A stretch of 64,000 nt of DNA from Chloroflexota bacterium (GTDB lineage Bacteria; Chloroflexota; Anaerolineae; Anaerolineales; Villigracilaceae), in contig JABFGC010000002.1 of the NCBI GenBank assembly GCA_013112685.1, positions 186,001 through 250,000 of the forward strand, in the 5' to 3' direction. This document shows, piece by piece, positions 16,943-25,481 of the stretch (position 1 is the stretch's first letter; the number at the start of each line of letters is the position of its first letter). A model generated the notes under the pieces. That model ran no database searches. It was given only the letters and a program-made list of their open reading frames with translations, and had not been told where the DNA came from. The position numbers and the translations under genes were made by a program.

Positions 16943-18133
16943 TCACTTGATAAAAATCCCCGTCACCCACAGCATCAGCATCCCGACCAGCACGCCGCTG
17001 AAGATGGCGCCGGGCATGGGCAGTTTTGCCGTGTCCTTTTGAATGAGCCTGCCGATCTCGACCGCGACCTGGAAAATGGCGCCCGTGCCGATGGCGAGGA
17101 AAAGCACGGCAAGGAACGGCGATGGGGTGTATCCGCCGATCCATGCGCCGAAGATGGCGGGAGCGCCGCCGAGCAATCCCAGCAGGGCAAGTTGACCGAT
17201 GGTCGGGCGGTCCTTCGAAATCGGCGCGATGATGCCCAGCCCCTCCGTGATGTTTTGAATGATGAAGCCGACAACGAGGAATGTTCCAAGCGCGATCTCG
17301 CCCACGTTGTACGCCGCGCCGATGGCGAGTCCTTCGCCGAGGTTGTGAATGCCGATGCCCAGCGCGATTCGCCACGCAATGGACATGCGTTGCGAAGTTT
17401 CGCTTCGTTCCGCGGACTTGGGACTGTCTATCATTTCGAGCAGCATGTACGCGGCGACCGCGCCGATGCCGATCAACCCGATTCCTTGATAGGTGGCGGG
17501 CAGTTCGGCGGCTTGCTCCAGCGCTTCATTGAGGGTATCGAGTCCGAGGTAGAGGAGCAAGCCTGTGGTCAACGCCATCAGGAAAATCATCCACTTTTTG
17601 CCGAGGGTGCGCAGCGCGGGCAGCCAGAAGATTCCCAAAAAGATGGGTATCACACCCACGTACACGCCGATCAGAGTGAAACTAATGAAGGTCTTTGTCT
17701 CAGGTTCGGGAGTCACAAACGCGACGGGAATTTCAACGTCGAAGGGAATCGCGTTGCTGGTGAAGATGCGCACCGCGTACGCTTCGCCTTCGTTCCAACT
17801 GTAATTGACCTTGACCATTGCCCTGCCGAGTCGCGGAATGGTCGCATCGGGCGTGACCTCGAACGGCATCACCGCTTCGTTGACGATCACCGAGGCGATG
17901 GTCAATGCCTCGGGTCCCGTGTTTTGGACATGCAGTTCGATTTTCCCGTGATCGAGGCGATACCGTTCAATCGTCAGGTTTTCGATGGGAGCGGGAGAGC
18001 GGAGGTCGAGTCCACCGCCCGTGTTGAGGAAGAGGAGAATCACTCCGGCTAGGAGAAGGATTGGGAGCAGAAGCAGGATCAAGGTCCCGAAGGTGAAGCG
18101 CTTCTCTGTCTTGACTTGGGGTTGGTCTGTCAT
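16943..18133 (-). CDS. ZIP-family metal transporter with extra N-terminal extracytoplasmic domain
   Basis: A 396-aa protein. Residues 15-40 are a membrane helix. Residues 45-130 form a soluble beta-rich Ig-like domain (IENLTIERYRLDHGKIELHVQNTGPEALTIASVIVNE). The remaining residues have about eight helices with ZIP helix-IV and -V metal motifs IHNLGEGLAIGAA and QNITEGLGI. The family imports divalent metals such as Zn, Fe or Mn. Last gene of the metal locus, 12 bases after the oxidase stop. The fused domain is not usual for ZIP proteins and could bind the cupredoxin or its metal (inference). Confidence 0.85.
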   Translation of the reverse strand: MTDQPQVKTEKRFTFGTLILLLLPILLLAGVILLFLNTGGGLDLRSPAPIENLTIERYRLDHGKIELHVQNTGPEALTIASVIVNEAVMPFEVTPDATIPRLGRAMVKVNYSWNEGEAYAVRIFTSNAIPFDVEIPVAFVTPEPETKTFISFTLIGVYVGVIPIFLGIFWLPALRTLGKKWMIFLMALTTGLLLYLGLDTLNEALEQAAELPATYQGIGLIGIGAVAAYMLLEMIDSPKSAERSETSQRMSIAWRIALGIGIHNLGEGLAIGAAYNVGEIALGTFLVVGFIIQNITEGLGIIAPISKDRPTIGQLALLGLLGGAPAIFGAWIGGYTPSPFLAVLFLAIGTGAIFQVAVEIGRLIQKDTAKLPMPGAIFSGVLVGMLMLWVTGIFIK

Positions 18134-18145
18134 CTCATACTCCTT

Positions 18146-19174
18146 CTACGCTGTGACTTCGAACATGCCGTTCCAGCCGAGTTCGGCAAACTCGGTGACG
18201 TGCGCGTGGAACATGTACATGCCCGGATACTTGTATGTGAATTCCAAAATGCCGCGCTGCGCCTGACCCTGAATGATGGTATCGGTAAATTCGGAGGGCG
18301 TCAGGCTGGTGCCGGTTGGGTAGTAATGGAAGAAGTTGGCGTGCAGGTGGAACGAGTTGATCAGGTCGAACTCGAGGATGTTGACGAGATAGATGCGAAT
18401 CTTTTCGCCGACCTTGATCTGAATGGGGTGGTTCTGGAAATAGAATGGAATCCCATTGACGGCGTAAAAATCGTTGCCGTCGTCGAAGTCAATGTCAATG
18501 CCGTGCATCACCATGACCATTTCCTTGTCCACCGGCGGGCGTCCTTCCTTTGGGTCAACGATGAACGCGCCGTAAAGCCCTTTGGCAATATGCCGCGCGA
18601 GCGGGAAGACGTGGCAGTGATAGAGATGCAAGCCGAACGGCTCGGCGTCGAACTCGTAGGTGAATTCATCGCCGGGTTCGATCATCCCGCCGGGACCCGT
18701 GCCGGGCACGCCATCCATGTTCCCCGGATGGAAGCCGTGGAAGTGCATGGAATGCGGATGGGTGCTTCCGTTTTTCAAAGTGATGCGGATGCGGTCTCCC
18801 TCCTTGGCGCGGAAGGTGGGACCGGGGATGCGCCCGTTGTACGTCCACGCAGGGAACTCGATGCCCGGCACGACTTCGATGTTCTTGTTGATGACCAATA
18901 CTTCGTATTCGCGCAGGGTTTGTCCGTTCGGAAGTGTGGAGACTTTGCCATAGTCGAAGTCGTAAAGCACCTTGCCAGGATCGAAGCCGTTTCGTTCGTG
19001 ATCCACGTCGCCCGCGCCGGGCAGGCTGTCATGCCCCTCCGGCGTTTGGATTTGTAATCGGTGACTGCCATGAACTGGCTTGACGTTGTTCATTGCGGCG
19101 GCTGTGCCTGCGGCGGCGACTAATCCCACACCCCCAAGTTTTAGAAAATCTCTTCTTGAAAATCTTGTTTTCAT
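18146..19174 (-). CDS. Two-domain multicopper oxidase, Tat-exported
   Basis: A 342-aa protein with a twin-arginine signal (SRRDFLKLGG, residues 6-15). The first cupredoxin domain has HFH (144-146) and HCH...H (186-195, containing the type 1 copper Cys187). The second has HLH (276-278) and HAH (323-325) but no cysteine. Four HxH pairs give a trinuclear copper centre at the domain interface, so a laccase or ferroxidase activity is expected. The type 1 site is only in domain 1, the arrangement thought ancestral to NirK (known). Axial position is leucine or nearby, suggesting a high potential. Neighbouring FeoB and ZIP genes suggest metal oxidation. Confidence 0.88.
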   Translation of the reverse strand: MKTRFSRRDFLKLGGVGLVAAAGTAAAMNNVKPVHGSHRLQIQTPEGHDSLPGAGDVDHERNGFDPGKVLYDFDYGKVSTLPNGQTLREYEVLVINKNIEVVPGIEFPAWTYNGRIPGPTFRAKEGDRIRITLKNGSTHPHSMHFHGFHPGNMDGVPGTGPGGMIEPGDEFTYEFDAEPFGLHLYHCHVFPLARHIAKGLYGAFIVDPKEGRPPVDKEMVMVMHGIDIDFDDGNDFYAVNGIPFYFQNHPIQIKVGEKIRIYLVNILEFDLINSFHLHANFFHYYPTGTSLTPSEFTDTIIQGQAQRGILEFTYKYPGMYMFHAHVTEFAELGWNGMFEVTA

Positions 19175-19271
19175 GTTTCACCTCTAAATTAACAGATTGT
19201 GTAGGGCGGGTTTCCAACCCGCCATGGATTGATTTCCAAAAGGCGTCAGACTGAAAGCCTGACCTACGAAA
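19175..19271 (-). other. Short intergenic gap between feoB C-half and oxidase
   Basis: About 97 bases with a partial dyad around GTAGGGCGGG/CCCGCC; may attenuate or restart transcription. No gene. Confidence 0.35.
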
Positions 19272-20669
19272 CTAAGCCCAACCGAATAGCCTGGCAACGC
19301 TTGCCGTGAGGAATGTAACGAGGAAGGCAAGCCCAAGTGTAATGATCACGCTGACCGTTGCCCATTTCCACGATTTGGTCTCTTTGTAGATGGTGATGAT
19401 GGTCGTGGCGCAGGGATTGTGGAGCAGGGCGAACAGCATCAAATTGACGGCGGTGAGCAGGGTCCAGCCGTTGCCGTGCACCAGCAGGTCGAATATCGCC
19501 GCGTTGGTGGCGGGACCATCTACCATCATGCCCGCGCCCATGTACATCATCATCATGGTCGGGACGACGATCTCGTTGGCGGGGATGGCGATGATGTATG
19601 CCAGCAATATCACGCCGTCGAGACCGAGCAATAAGCCAAAGGGATTCAGCCAGTCCGCGATGGCGCGCGCGAGGTTGGCGTCTCCGTAGGGGATGTTCGC
19701 CAGAATCCAGATGACGGCGCCCGCAGGGGCGGCGGTCTGCATGGCGCGCCACAGCACGAAAACGGTGCGGTCGATGATGGAGGTGTAAAGGATGCGCCCG
19801 ATGTTTGGCCTGCGGTAGGGCGGCAGTTCCAGCGTGAACGCGGACGCCTCGCCCTTGAGAACGGTGCGCGACAACAGCCACGACATCAAGAACGTGAAGG
19901 CGACCCCGATCAACACCACACCGACTACGGTCCCTGCGGCAATAAAGGAGGTCAAAGCCGGGGGGAAGGCGGAAGCCACAAAAACAGTGGCAAGCATAAT
20001 CAAGGTCGGGAAGCGTCCGTTGCAGGGGACGAAGTTGTTGGTCAGGATGGCGATCAGCCGTTCGCGCGGAGAATCGATCACGCGTGTCGCCACCACGCCC
20101 GCGGCGTTGCATCCGAAACCCATCGCCATCGTCAGCGATTGTTTTCCGTGCGCGCCCGCCTTTTTGAAGAGCCAATCCATATTAAAGGCGACGCGCGGCA
20201 GGTAGCCGAGGTCTTCGAGAAAGGTGAAGGCTGGGAAGAAGATCGCCATCGGCGGGAGCATCACGCTGATCACCCATGCCAGACCAAGATAAATGCCGTC
20301 CCAAAGGAAGCCGGTGAGCCACCACGGTGCGCCGATTTGATCGAAGAGATTGCGGCCAAGATCACCGATGCCGAAGAGCACATTGGCGATCGCCTCGGAG
20401 GCGACGTTGGCGCCGGAAACCGTCAGCCAGATGACGATGCCCAGCAGGATCAACATGATGGGCAGGCCCGTGATCGGCGAAGTGACGAGGCGGTCCACCT
20501 TCTGGTCGAAATCGTATTTCCTGTCCGACAAGGTTTTGACAGCGCGGTGCGCCACCTTCTCCGCTTCGCTATAAATGGATTTGACGATTTCGTCGCGGAA
20601 ACCGGTGGATAAGTTGTTTCGCAAAGCCTCCGCTTTTGCAAGGATGTCGTTGGGTTGAATTTTTTCCAT
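19272..20669 (-). CDS. feoB: FeoB ferrous-iron transporter, membrane (Gate/nucleoside-recognition) half
   Basis: A 465-aa protein lacking a G domain. After a 60-residue helical linker (YSEAEKVAHRAVKTLSDRKYDFDQKVDRLVTSPITGLPIM) come about ten membrane helices with the FeoB Gate motifs SVMLPPMAIFFPAFTFLEDLGYLPRVAF, MAMGFGCNAAGVVATR (Cys in the pore) and NNFVPCNGRFP. An AGGAA site precedes its own ATG, so it is translated separately from the GTPase half at 22.2-23.1 kb. Imports Fe(II) at the cytoplasmic membrane. Position between oxidase and GTPase supports one iron operon. Confidence 0.88.
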   Translation of the reverse strand: MEKIQPNDILAKAEALRNNLSTGFRDEIVKSIYSEAEKVAHRAVKTLSDRKYDFDQKVDRLVTSPITGLPIMLILLGIVIWLTVSGANVASEAIANVLFGIGDLGRNLFDQIGAPWWLTGFLWDGIYLGLAWVISVMLPPMAIFFPAFTFLEDLGYLPRVAFNMDWLFKKAGAHGKQSLTMAMGFGCNAAGVVATRVIDSPRERLIAILTNNFVPCNGRFPTLIMLATVFVASAFPPALTSFIAAGTVVGVVLIGVAFTFLMSWLLSRTVLKGEASAFTLELPPYRRPNIGRILYTSIIDRTVFVLWRAMQTAAPAGAVIWILANIPYGDANLARAIADWLNPFGLLLGLDGVILLAYIIAIPANEIVVPTMMMMYMGAGMMVDGPATNAAIFDLLVHGNGWTLLTAVNLMLFALLHNPCATTIITIYKETKSWKWATVSVIITLGLAFLVTFLTASVARLFGWA

Positions 20670-20683
20670 ATAAGTGTTCCTGT

Positions 20684-20725
20684 GTCAAGTCAAGTGTTTC
20701 AGTGTCATGTGTTTCGGTGTCATGT
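20684..20725. repeat. 15-bp tandem duplication before feoB C-half
   Basis: GTGTTTC(A/G)GTGTCAT twice in tandem with an imperfect third start. Short low-complexity spacer with no gene. Confidence 0.5.
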
Positions 20726-20733
20726 GCGTTTGA

Positions 20734-21105
20734 TCACGGGTTTCGTTTTTTGAGGGAGGTTTTCAACCCTCCGATGAGGGCTTTGGTCTTTTCAGCTTGT
20801 TGATATTGTGCGTCGAAGGTTGATTTATTGATGTAGCCAATATCCAAAGCTGCATAAAGAAGGGATTGGACCTCGACAGCAGAGCGGCGTGAGAAGCCAA
20901 GAAAACGGGCAAATTCGACTTGCGAATCACAATCAAAGCCTTCGGCAATATTGGTCATCACGGAGACAGCGGCTCTTTGAATTTGGTCCCGCAATCCAAA
21001 ATCATGGGCGAAAGCGCCTTCATTCGTTATCTTATAAATGTCCTTGACTAATTTTCGCGCTTCCTGCCAGCCAATAATGTCCTCAAAGCGTTTAATAAGC
21101 GGCAT
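20734..21105 (-). CDS. Four-helix-bundle protein (23S rRNA IVP / S23 family)
   Basis: A 123-aa protein from the ATG at 21105 (AGGAG nine bases upstream; an ATG six bases earlier is possible). IIGWQEARKLVKDIYKIT...FGLRDQIQRAAVSVMTNIAEGFDCDSQVEFARFLGFSRRSAVEVQSLLYAALDIGYI is the complete S23 signature. The family occurs in rRNA intervening sequences and as scattered genes of unknown function. Here it separates the two feoB halves. Confidence 0.85.
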   Translation of the reverse strand: MPLIKRFEDIIGWQEARKLVKDIYKITNEGAFAHDFGLRDQIQRAAVSVMTNIAEGFDCDSQVEFARFLGFSRRSAVEVQSLLYAALDIGYINKSTFDAQYQQAEKTKALIGGLKTSLKKRNP

Positions 21106-21151
21106 GGTCATTTCTCCTAATTTGATATTGAGACACTTGACACGGATGCAC

Positions 21152-22212
21152 GGCTTTGGTGCATAAATCGAAAAATAGGCGCATTTCATCTATCTGGGAG
21201 CCAGACTTAGGCAATCGGGCAGCTTTCAGGCATACCGAGATGGGTCATTTTATTGAGTGCCAGACAGCGGATCAAGGCTTGTGTCGTTTGGGTTTCCAGC
21301 AATCTTGCTGAAAGTCTATCACCGAAGATGATTTTCAAGCGGAACATGATGGTTTCTGCCAAAGAACGAATGTGATAGCCAGATTCTTCCTTCCATGGTT
21401 GCGAATGTGGCGTAGATTTTCGTCGCGTTTATGACGTTCTTCCTTTGAGTTGCCATGCTGCCAAATATGGGCGTTCTTGCGCGGCGGGATTAGGATATCC
21501 ACATCGGGTGAATGTTCATTGAGTGCCTTGTATACTTTACGTTTGTCATAGGCTCCATCGCCGGCACACGAGAGCAGGGCTTCTTCAATTTGCTCCAACA
21601 TCTCCATCACCACGGCGTCGTCACTGACGCTGTTTTCCGTGAGCGCCACTGCCAGAATTTCGCCTGTATCGGGATTGCCGCCCAGATGCAATTTACGCCA
21701 GGTCCGTCGCTTGGAATAGCCGTGTTTGCGAACCTTCCACTCGCCTTCGCCATAAATCTTCAGACCTGTGCTATCCAAAACGATGTTCAGACTGCCACTG
21801 CTTTTCTTCGGCAAGTTCACTTTCAACGTTGCACCCCGTTTGGAAAGCGTGGAATGGTCAGGCACAGGCAAATGAATATCCAACATCGCAAACACAGAGC
21901 GCACGAAACCCTCCACGTCGCGATTGGTCAGATGAAACACTTCCTTGATCGTCAGCATGATTTCAATGGCTTTGTCGCTGTAGTCAAACTGACTGCCGCG
22001 CTGCTTCTCGCCCGCATACAGCCAGGTTTGCTCAAAGTCGTCCGACAACCAGAATGTGATCGAACCTCGTTGGATCAATGCTTTCTCATACTCCGACCAG
22101 TTCTGGACACGATATAATGTCTTCCGGCGCGAGGATGGCTTTGATGGTTTAGGCATAAACCCAAAGTTACATGCTCGCGCCCCTTTTGTCTAGCCTTTCA
22201 TGCACCAAAGCC
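21152..22212 (-). mobile_element. IS903-like insertion sequence (IS5 family)
   Basis: A 1061-bp element. Both ends carry GGCTTTGGTGCAT in inverted orientation (21152 onward, and complement ending 22212), close to the IS903 end GGCTTTGTTGAAT. It is flanked by an exact 9-bp target duplication, CGGATGCAC at 21143-21151 and 22213-22221, the duplication length known for IS903. This is seen directly and makes the boundaries certain. It inserted between the feoB GTPase stop and the four-helix gene, without cutting either coding region. Confidence 0.95.
21207..22156 (-). CDS. IS903-like transposase, frameshifted near its C-terminus
   Basis: DDE transposase of the IS5 family: NWSEYEKALIQRGSITFWL, VPDHSTLSKRG, LDSTGLKIYGEGEWKVRKHG (first Asp), CAGDGAYDKRKVY (second Asp), ILIPPRKNAHIW. 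After a one-base shift near 21388 the other frame supplies ESGYHIRSLAETIMFRLK (catalytic Glu) and the family ending ALNKMTHLGMPES. Without the shift correction the enzyme lacks its last 60 residues; if real the element is inactive. Confidence 0.9.
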
Positions 22213-22238
22213 CGGATGCACCGTAATACTGCGGCACG

Positions 22239-23073
22239 TTATTGCCTTCCTTCCACAGACATCTTGCGGCTGAATTGCACGTCCTGTTGGTACTGGCGCG
22301 AGACGATCTCCGTCAACTCCCCGCTGATAATGGCTTTTTGCACGCGGGCATCCCCGTCCAAAAGGCGAATTGCCAGCCATCGAGCGTTGGGAATTCCGGG
22401 AGCGATTTGCTTGATCATGGGCACGAGTTCGTTGACCGCTTTTTGAAATTCGGGTGTGCCTTCCACTCGCATCGGGTTGACCGTGATCTTTTCTTCGATC
22501 ACGTCCGCAACCGCGGAAAGCAGGGCGGCGATCCCTTCGCCGGTGCGGGCGGTGATAGGAATCGCAGGCACGCCGAGGTCGCGCGCCAGCGCGCGCATCC
22601 ACTTCCAGACCTTTGCGGCGGGCTTCATCCATTAGGTTGACCGCCACGACCACCTTGTCGGTGATCTCCATGACTTGCAATACTAGATTCAAATTGCGTT
22701 CAAGCGCGGTTGCGTCGGTCACGACGATGGTGCAGTTGGGCTGTCCGAAAAGGATGAAATCGCGCGCCACTTCCTCGTCCTGGCTGGCGGAAAGCAGCGA
22801 GTATGTGCCGGGCAGGTCCACCAGTTTATATTTCTTGCCGTTGAATTGATATGCGCCTTCCGCGCGGGTGACGGTCTTGCCGGGCCAGTTGCCGGTGTGC
22901 TGTTTGAGTCCGGTCAGCGCGTTGAACAGCGTGGATTTGCCCGTATTCGGATTGCCAGCCAAAGCCACCACGCGGTCGAAGTCGCCGACCTTGATTCCCA
23001 TTTGCTCCAATTGCGTAAACGCCGGGCAGGTCTCGCAGTGTTCAGTGGGGAGGTTGATTTTTGTGTTTGTCAT
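22239..23073 (-). CDS. feoB: FeoB ferrous-iron transporter, GTPase half (frameshifted)
   Basis: From MTNTKINLP (GGAGA site just upstream). It has the G1 motif [10 protein letters not shown]3 DLPGTYSL and G4 NLMD, then after a one-base shift near 22590 [22 protein letters not shown] and the helical GDI-like region, ending at its own stop 27 bases before the IS target site. A CETC cysteine pair precedes the G domain. Hydrolyses GTP to drive the membrane half at 19.3-20.7 kb. Stop and split are outside the IS, so the split is older than the insertion. Confidence 0.88.
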
Positions 23074-23136
23074 TTTTCTCCATGTCAAAGGTCGCAAGTC
23101 GAAGGTTTCAAGTAAAAAACTCGACTTTCAACGTGC

Positions 23137-23175
23137 AACCTGCAACCTGTAACCTGCAACCTGTAACCTGCAACC
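23137..23175. repeat. Heptanucleotide tandem repeat
   Basis: Five and a half units of AACCTGY in exact 7-bp period, beginning at the stop of the DtxR-FeoA gene. No gene is disrupted. Confidence 0.8.
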
Positions 23176-24171
23176 TAAATTGGTTTCACCCAAATCTGTG
23201 AAGCCTGGTCGTTCCGCAAGGCGATCATCGTTCCGCGCACGCGATAGGCGCGCGGCTCGCCGAAGAAATTCGCCAATTCGGGGTAGATCGTCGCGCCGGG
23301 CGTCAAACCCAAATCTAGAAATCTGCGGCGGGTGAATCCCTGCACGGCGTCATCGAGCGCGACGATCTGTGCGCGTTGATCCTGCGCCAGTTCCGCCAGC
23401 GGAATTGCCTCGCGTTTCAACATTTCGCTCTCGGGCAGCGCCGCCACATGCACATTCGACGCCACCGCAGGCGCGAGCCGATATTCGTTCTCGCCGTCGC
23501 TCAATACATAACGGTTCGGGCTTTTTTCGATGATGCGGATGTCCTGCCCCAGGGCGGAGTCCCGCCGCGAGGATTTGTTGATACGCGATGGCGGGTTCAT
23601 CCTCCAGGTGGACGATTCGCGCCGGACGGTCAGCCTGCCACGCCGTAAGGGGCATTCCCTCTACCCGATTTATTTTCCCTACCCGCGATGGGATGGGATC
23701 CCCGTGCGGATCGTGGGTGGGATGACCGAGCGCGGCATCCAATTCGTCGAGTTGGGCGTCGGTCAATGAATGCTCGCGCCTATGCGCCTCGTTGTGGATC
23801 TGATTCAGCGGCATGCGGGCTTCATCGGCGAGATACCGCTCCCAAAGCCGGTGCGCACGGACTACATGTAAAGCCCAGCGTTCACCCTCCGCGGTCAGGT
23901 GCAATTCCGCGCCGCGCGATTCAAGCAGACCCTGCGTTTCCATGTCTTCGATGAGGCGGGTCGCTTTCTGGCGCGGCAGGTCGAGTGTCCCGCCGAGGGA
24001 TTCGGGTGAGGCGTGGCGTCCCTGCTGTTCGCGGTCTAGCAGGTGCTTGAGTGCGTCCTCCACCTGTTCGCGCGCCTGGGATGCGCGAAAGGCTTTATAC
24101 ATCGCCAGCAATCCCACGCGGGGAGTAAATATGATGATTAGCAGTGCAACCAGGGCAATGACATAGTACAT
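23175..24171 (-). CDS. Membrane-anchored DtxR-type regulator fused to FeoA domains, frameshifted
   Basis: Residues 1-25 are a membrane helix (YYVIALVALLIIIFTP). Then a winged helix (EQVEDALKHLLDREQQGRHASPESLGGTLDLPRQKATRLIEDMETQGLLE), a DtxR dimerisation domain with metal-site residues (HVVRAHRLWERYLADEA...NEAHRREH), and two FeoA/SH3-like domains (RPARIVHLEDEP..., VALDDAVQGFTRRRFLDLGLTPGATIYPE). One extra G in a GGGG run near 23551 breaks the frame between the SH3 domains. Total about 331 aa. Could be a membrane-bound iron sensor, or an activator subunit for FeoB. Confidence 0.8.
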
Positions 24172-24189
24172 AACGGATTCCTTTTCTGC

Positions 24190-24813
24190 TTATCTGCCTG
24201 CTGTCGGCAATAACGCCCCGGTTCTCTTGGTATAGTTTCGATACTCGTCCCCGAACTGCTCGATGAGCATCTTCTCTTCTTCGGGAACGCGAATGGCGAT
24301 CACCGAAACGATGATGGCGATTCCGCAGAAGCCGATGAGCCAATTCGAGGTCAGGAGCAGAACCGAGATTTGCATCAGCAAAAACGCCAGGTAAATCGGG
24401 TGACGAATCTTCGCGTACGGACCTTCGGTCACCAGCGCGGGGACCTTCAACAGCCGCAAAGCGGGGTCAAAGTCCGCGCCGAGTTTTTGGCTGAGCGTCT
24501 TGTGACTCTGGGCGTTGAGGACGATGGAGAGGATTCCAAGCGCCAATCCCGCCCAACGCACCCAGGCGGGGAAGGGGATGGCGGACCACTCCATGAACTT
24601 CGGCGCGAACGTCCACACCAGCACGCCGATGTAAAAGGGAATGCCGAAAATGGTTCGCAGTTTCAATAAAAGCGGAACTTCGTTTTCGTTGTGCCGTTTG
24701 ATGCGTTCGCTCGAGTCGCCAGCATGCGATTTCGCCCGTTTGGAATAATAGGACATCACATACGCAAAACTGAAAAAGACGATAAATAATGCGACCTTGA
24801 AAATAATTTCCAT
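24190..24813 (-). CDS. ICMT-family membrane protein 1
   Basis: A 207-aa protein with about five helices, and the ICMT/PEMT motif EGPYAKIRHPIYLAFLLM...VPEEEKMLIEQFGDEYRNYTKRTG. SAM-dependent methyl transfer is likely but its substrate is unknown. Adjoins the DtxR-FeoA fusion (18 bases) in the metal locus. Similar layout to the next gene suggests duplication. Confidence 0.78.
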   Translation of the reverse strand: MEIIFKVALFIVFFSFAYVMSYYSKRAKSHAGDSSERIKRHNENEVPLLLKLRTIFGIPFYIGVLVWTFAPKFMEWSAIPFPAWVRWAGLALGILSIVLNAQSHKTLSQKLGADFDPALRLLKVPALVTEGPYAKIRHPIYLAFLLMQISVLLLTSNWLIGFCGIAIIVSVIAIRVPEEEKMLIEQFGDEYRNYTKRTGALLPTAGR

Positions 24814-24826
24814 AATTCACCTCTGA

Positions 24827-24862
24827 ACTTGTTTACTTGTTTACTTGTTTACTTGTGTACTT
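24827..24862. repeat. Octanucleotide tandem repeat at gene boundary
   Basis: Four units of ACTTGTTT (last ones degenerate), spanning the 3' end of the second ICMT-like gene. Confidence 0.7.
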
Positions 24863-25463
24863 TTGTGCTTTTCCACAACTTCGGTAAAAATCGTCCCGTC
24901 CGCTTCATGTACTCGCGGTACTCATCTCCGAACTTCTCGATGAGATTGGCTTCCTCCTTCGGCGTGCGGATCGCCATGACGATGAACGCCAGGATTGCCA
25001 ACAGGATGATGAACCAGTTATCTGCCATCAGCCCAAACGAGATGTGAAGCGAAGAGCCGACGGTATAGAGCGGGTGGCGCACCCAGCGGTAAATTCCGTA
25101 TGTGACGAGTTTGTGTTCCTTCCGCGTCGCGCTGACGGGCGTGATGCCGCTGCCGATGCTGACGAACAGCCAGTAGATCAAGCCAACGTTGATGATCCCC
25201 AGTCCAAAGCCGAACCAGCGCGCCCATTCGGGCAAGCCGATATTCGACCATGCCATCCACTGCGGGTTGGCGAGATAGACGAGCGGACTGAGCCACAGAA
25301 TCAACCCGAAGATGCGGATGACCAGCATCATCGGCGTGCCGTCCGCGCTGCGGGAGAGCTTTTCGCCCGAGTCGCGGTCTGCCTTGCGGCGGAAGTAGAT
25401 CGAGATGCCCGCGCCTGAGAAAAGAATCACGGCGGCAAGAATTCTAAAAATCGTTTCGTTCAT
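24849..25463 (-). CDS. ICMT-family membrane protein 2
   Basis: A 204-aa paralogue of the downstream gene: GIYRWVRHPLYTVGSSLHI and TPKEEANLIEKFGDEYREYMKRTGRFLP. Five predicted helices. The last residues (STKVHK) run into the octamer repeat, so the natural C-terminus may be altered. Tandem duplication inside the iron locus. Confidence 0.78.
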   Translation of the reverse strand: MNETIFRILAAVILFSGAGISIYFRRKADRDSGEKLSRSADGTPMMLVIRIFGLILWLSPLVYLANPQWMAWSNIGLPEWARWFGFGLGIINVGLIYWLFVSIGSGITPVSATRKEHKLVTYGIYRWVRHPLYTVGSSLHISFGLMADNWFIILLAILAFIVMAIRTPKEEANLIEKFGDEYREYMKRTGRFLPKLWKSTKVHK

Positions 25464-25481
25464 TTTGAAATACCTCTCAAT

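Noticed and set aside
21498..22117. Plus-strand open frame within the IS903-like element
   Set aside because: Antisense to a clear transposase; no motif or ribosome site.
19272..23073. feoB inactivated by the IS
   Set aside because: The GTPase half stops before the target site and the membrane half has its own start, so the IS did not split one frame.
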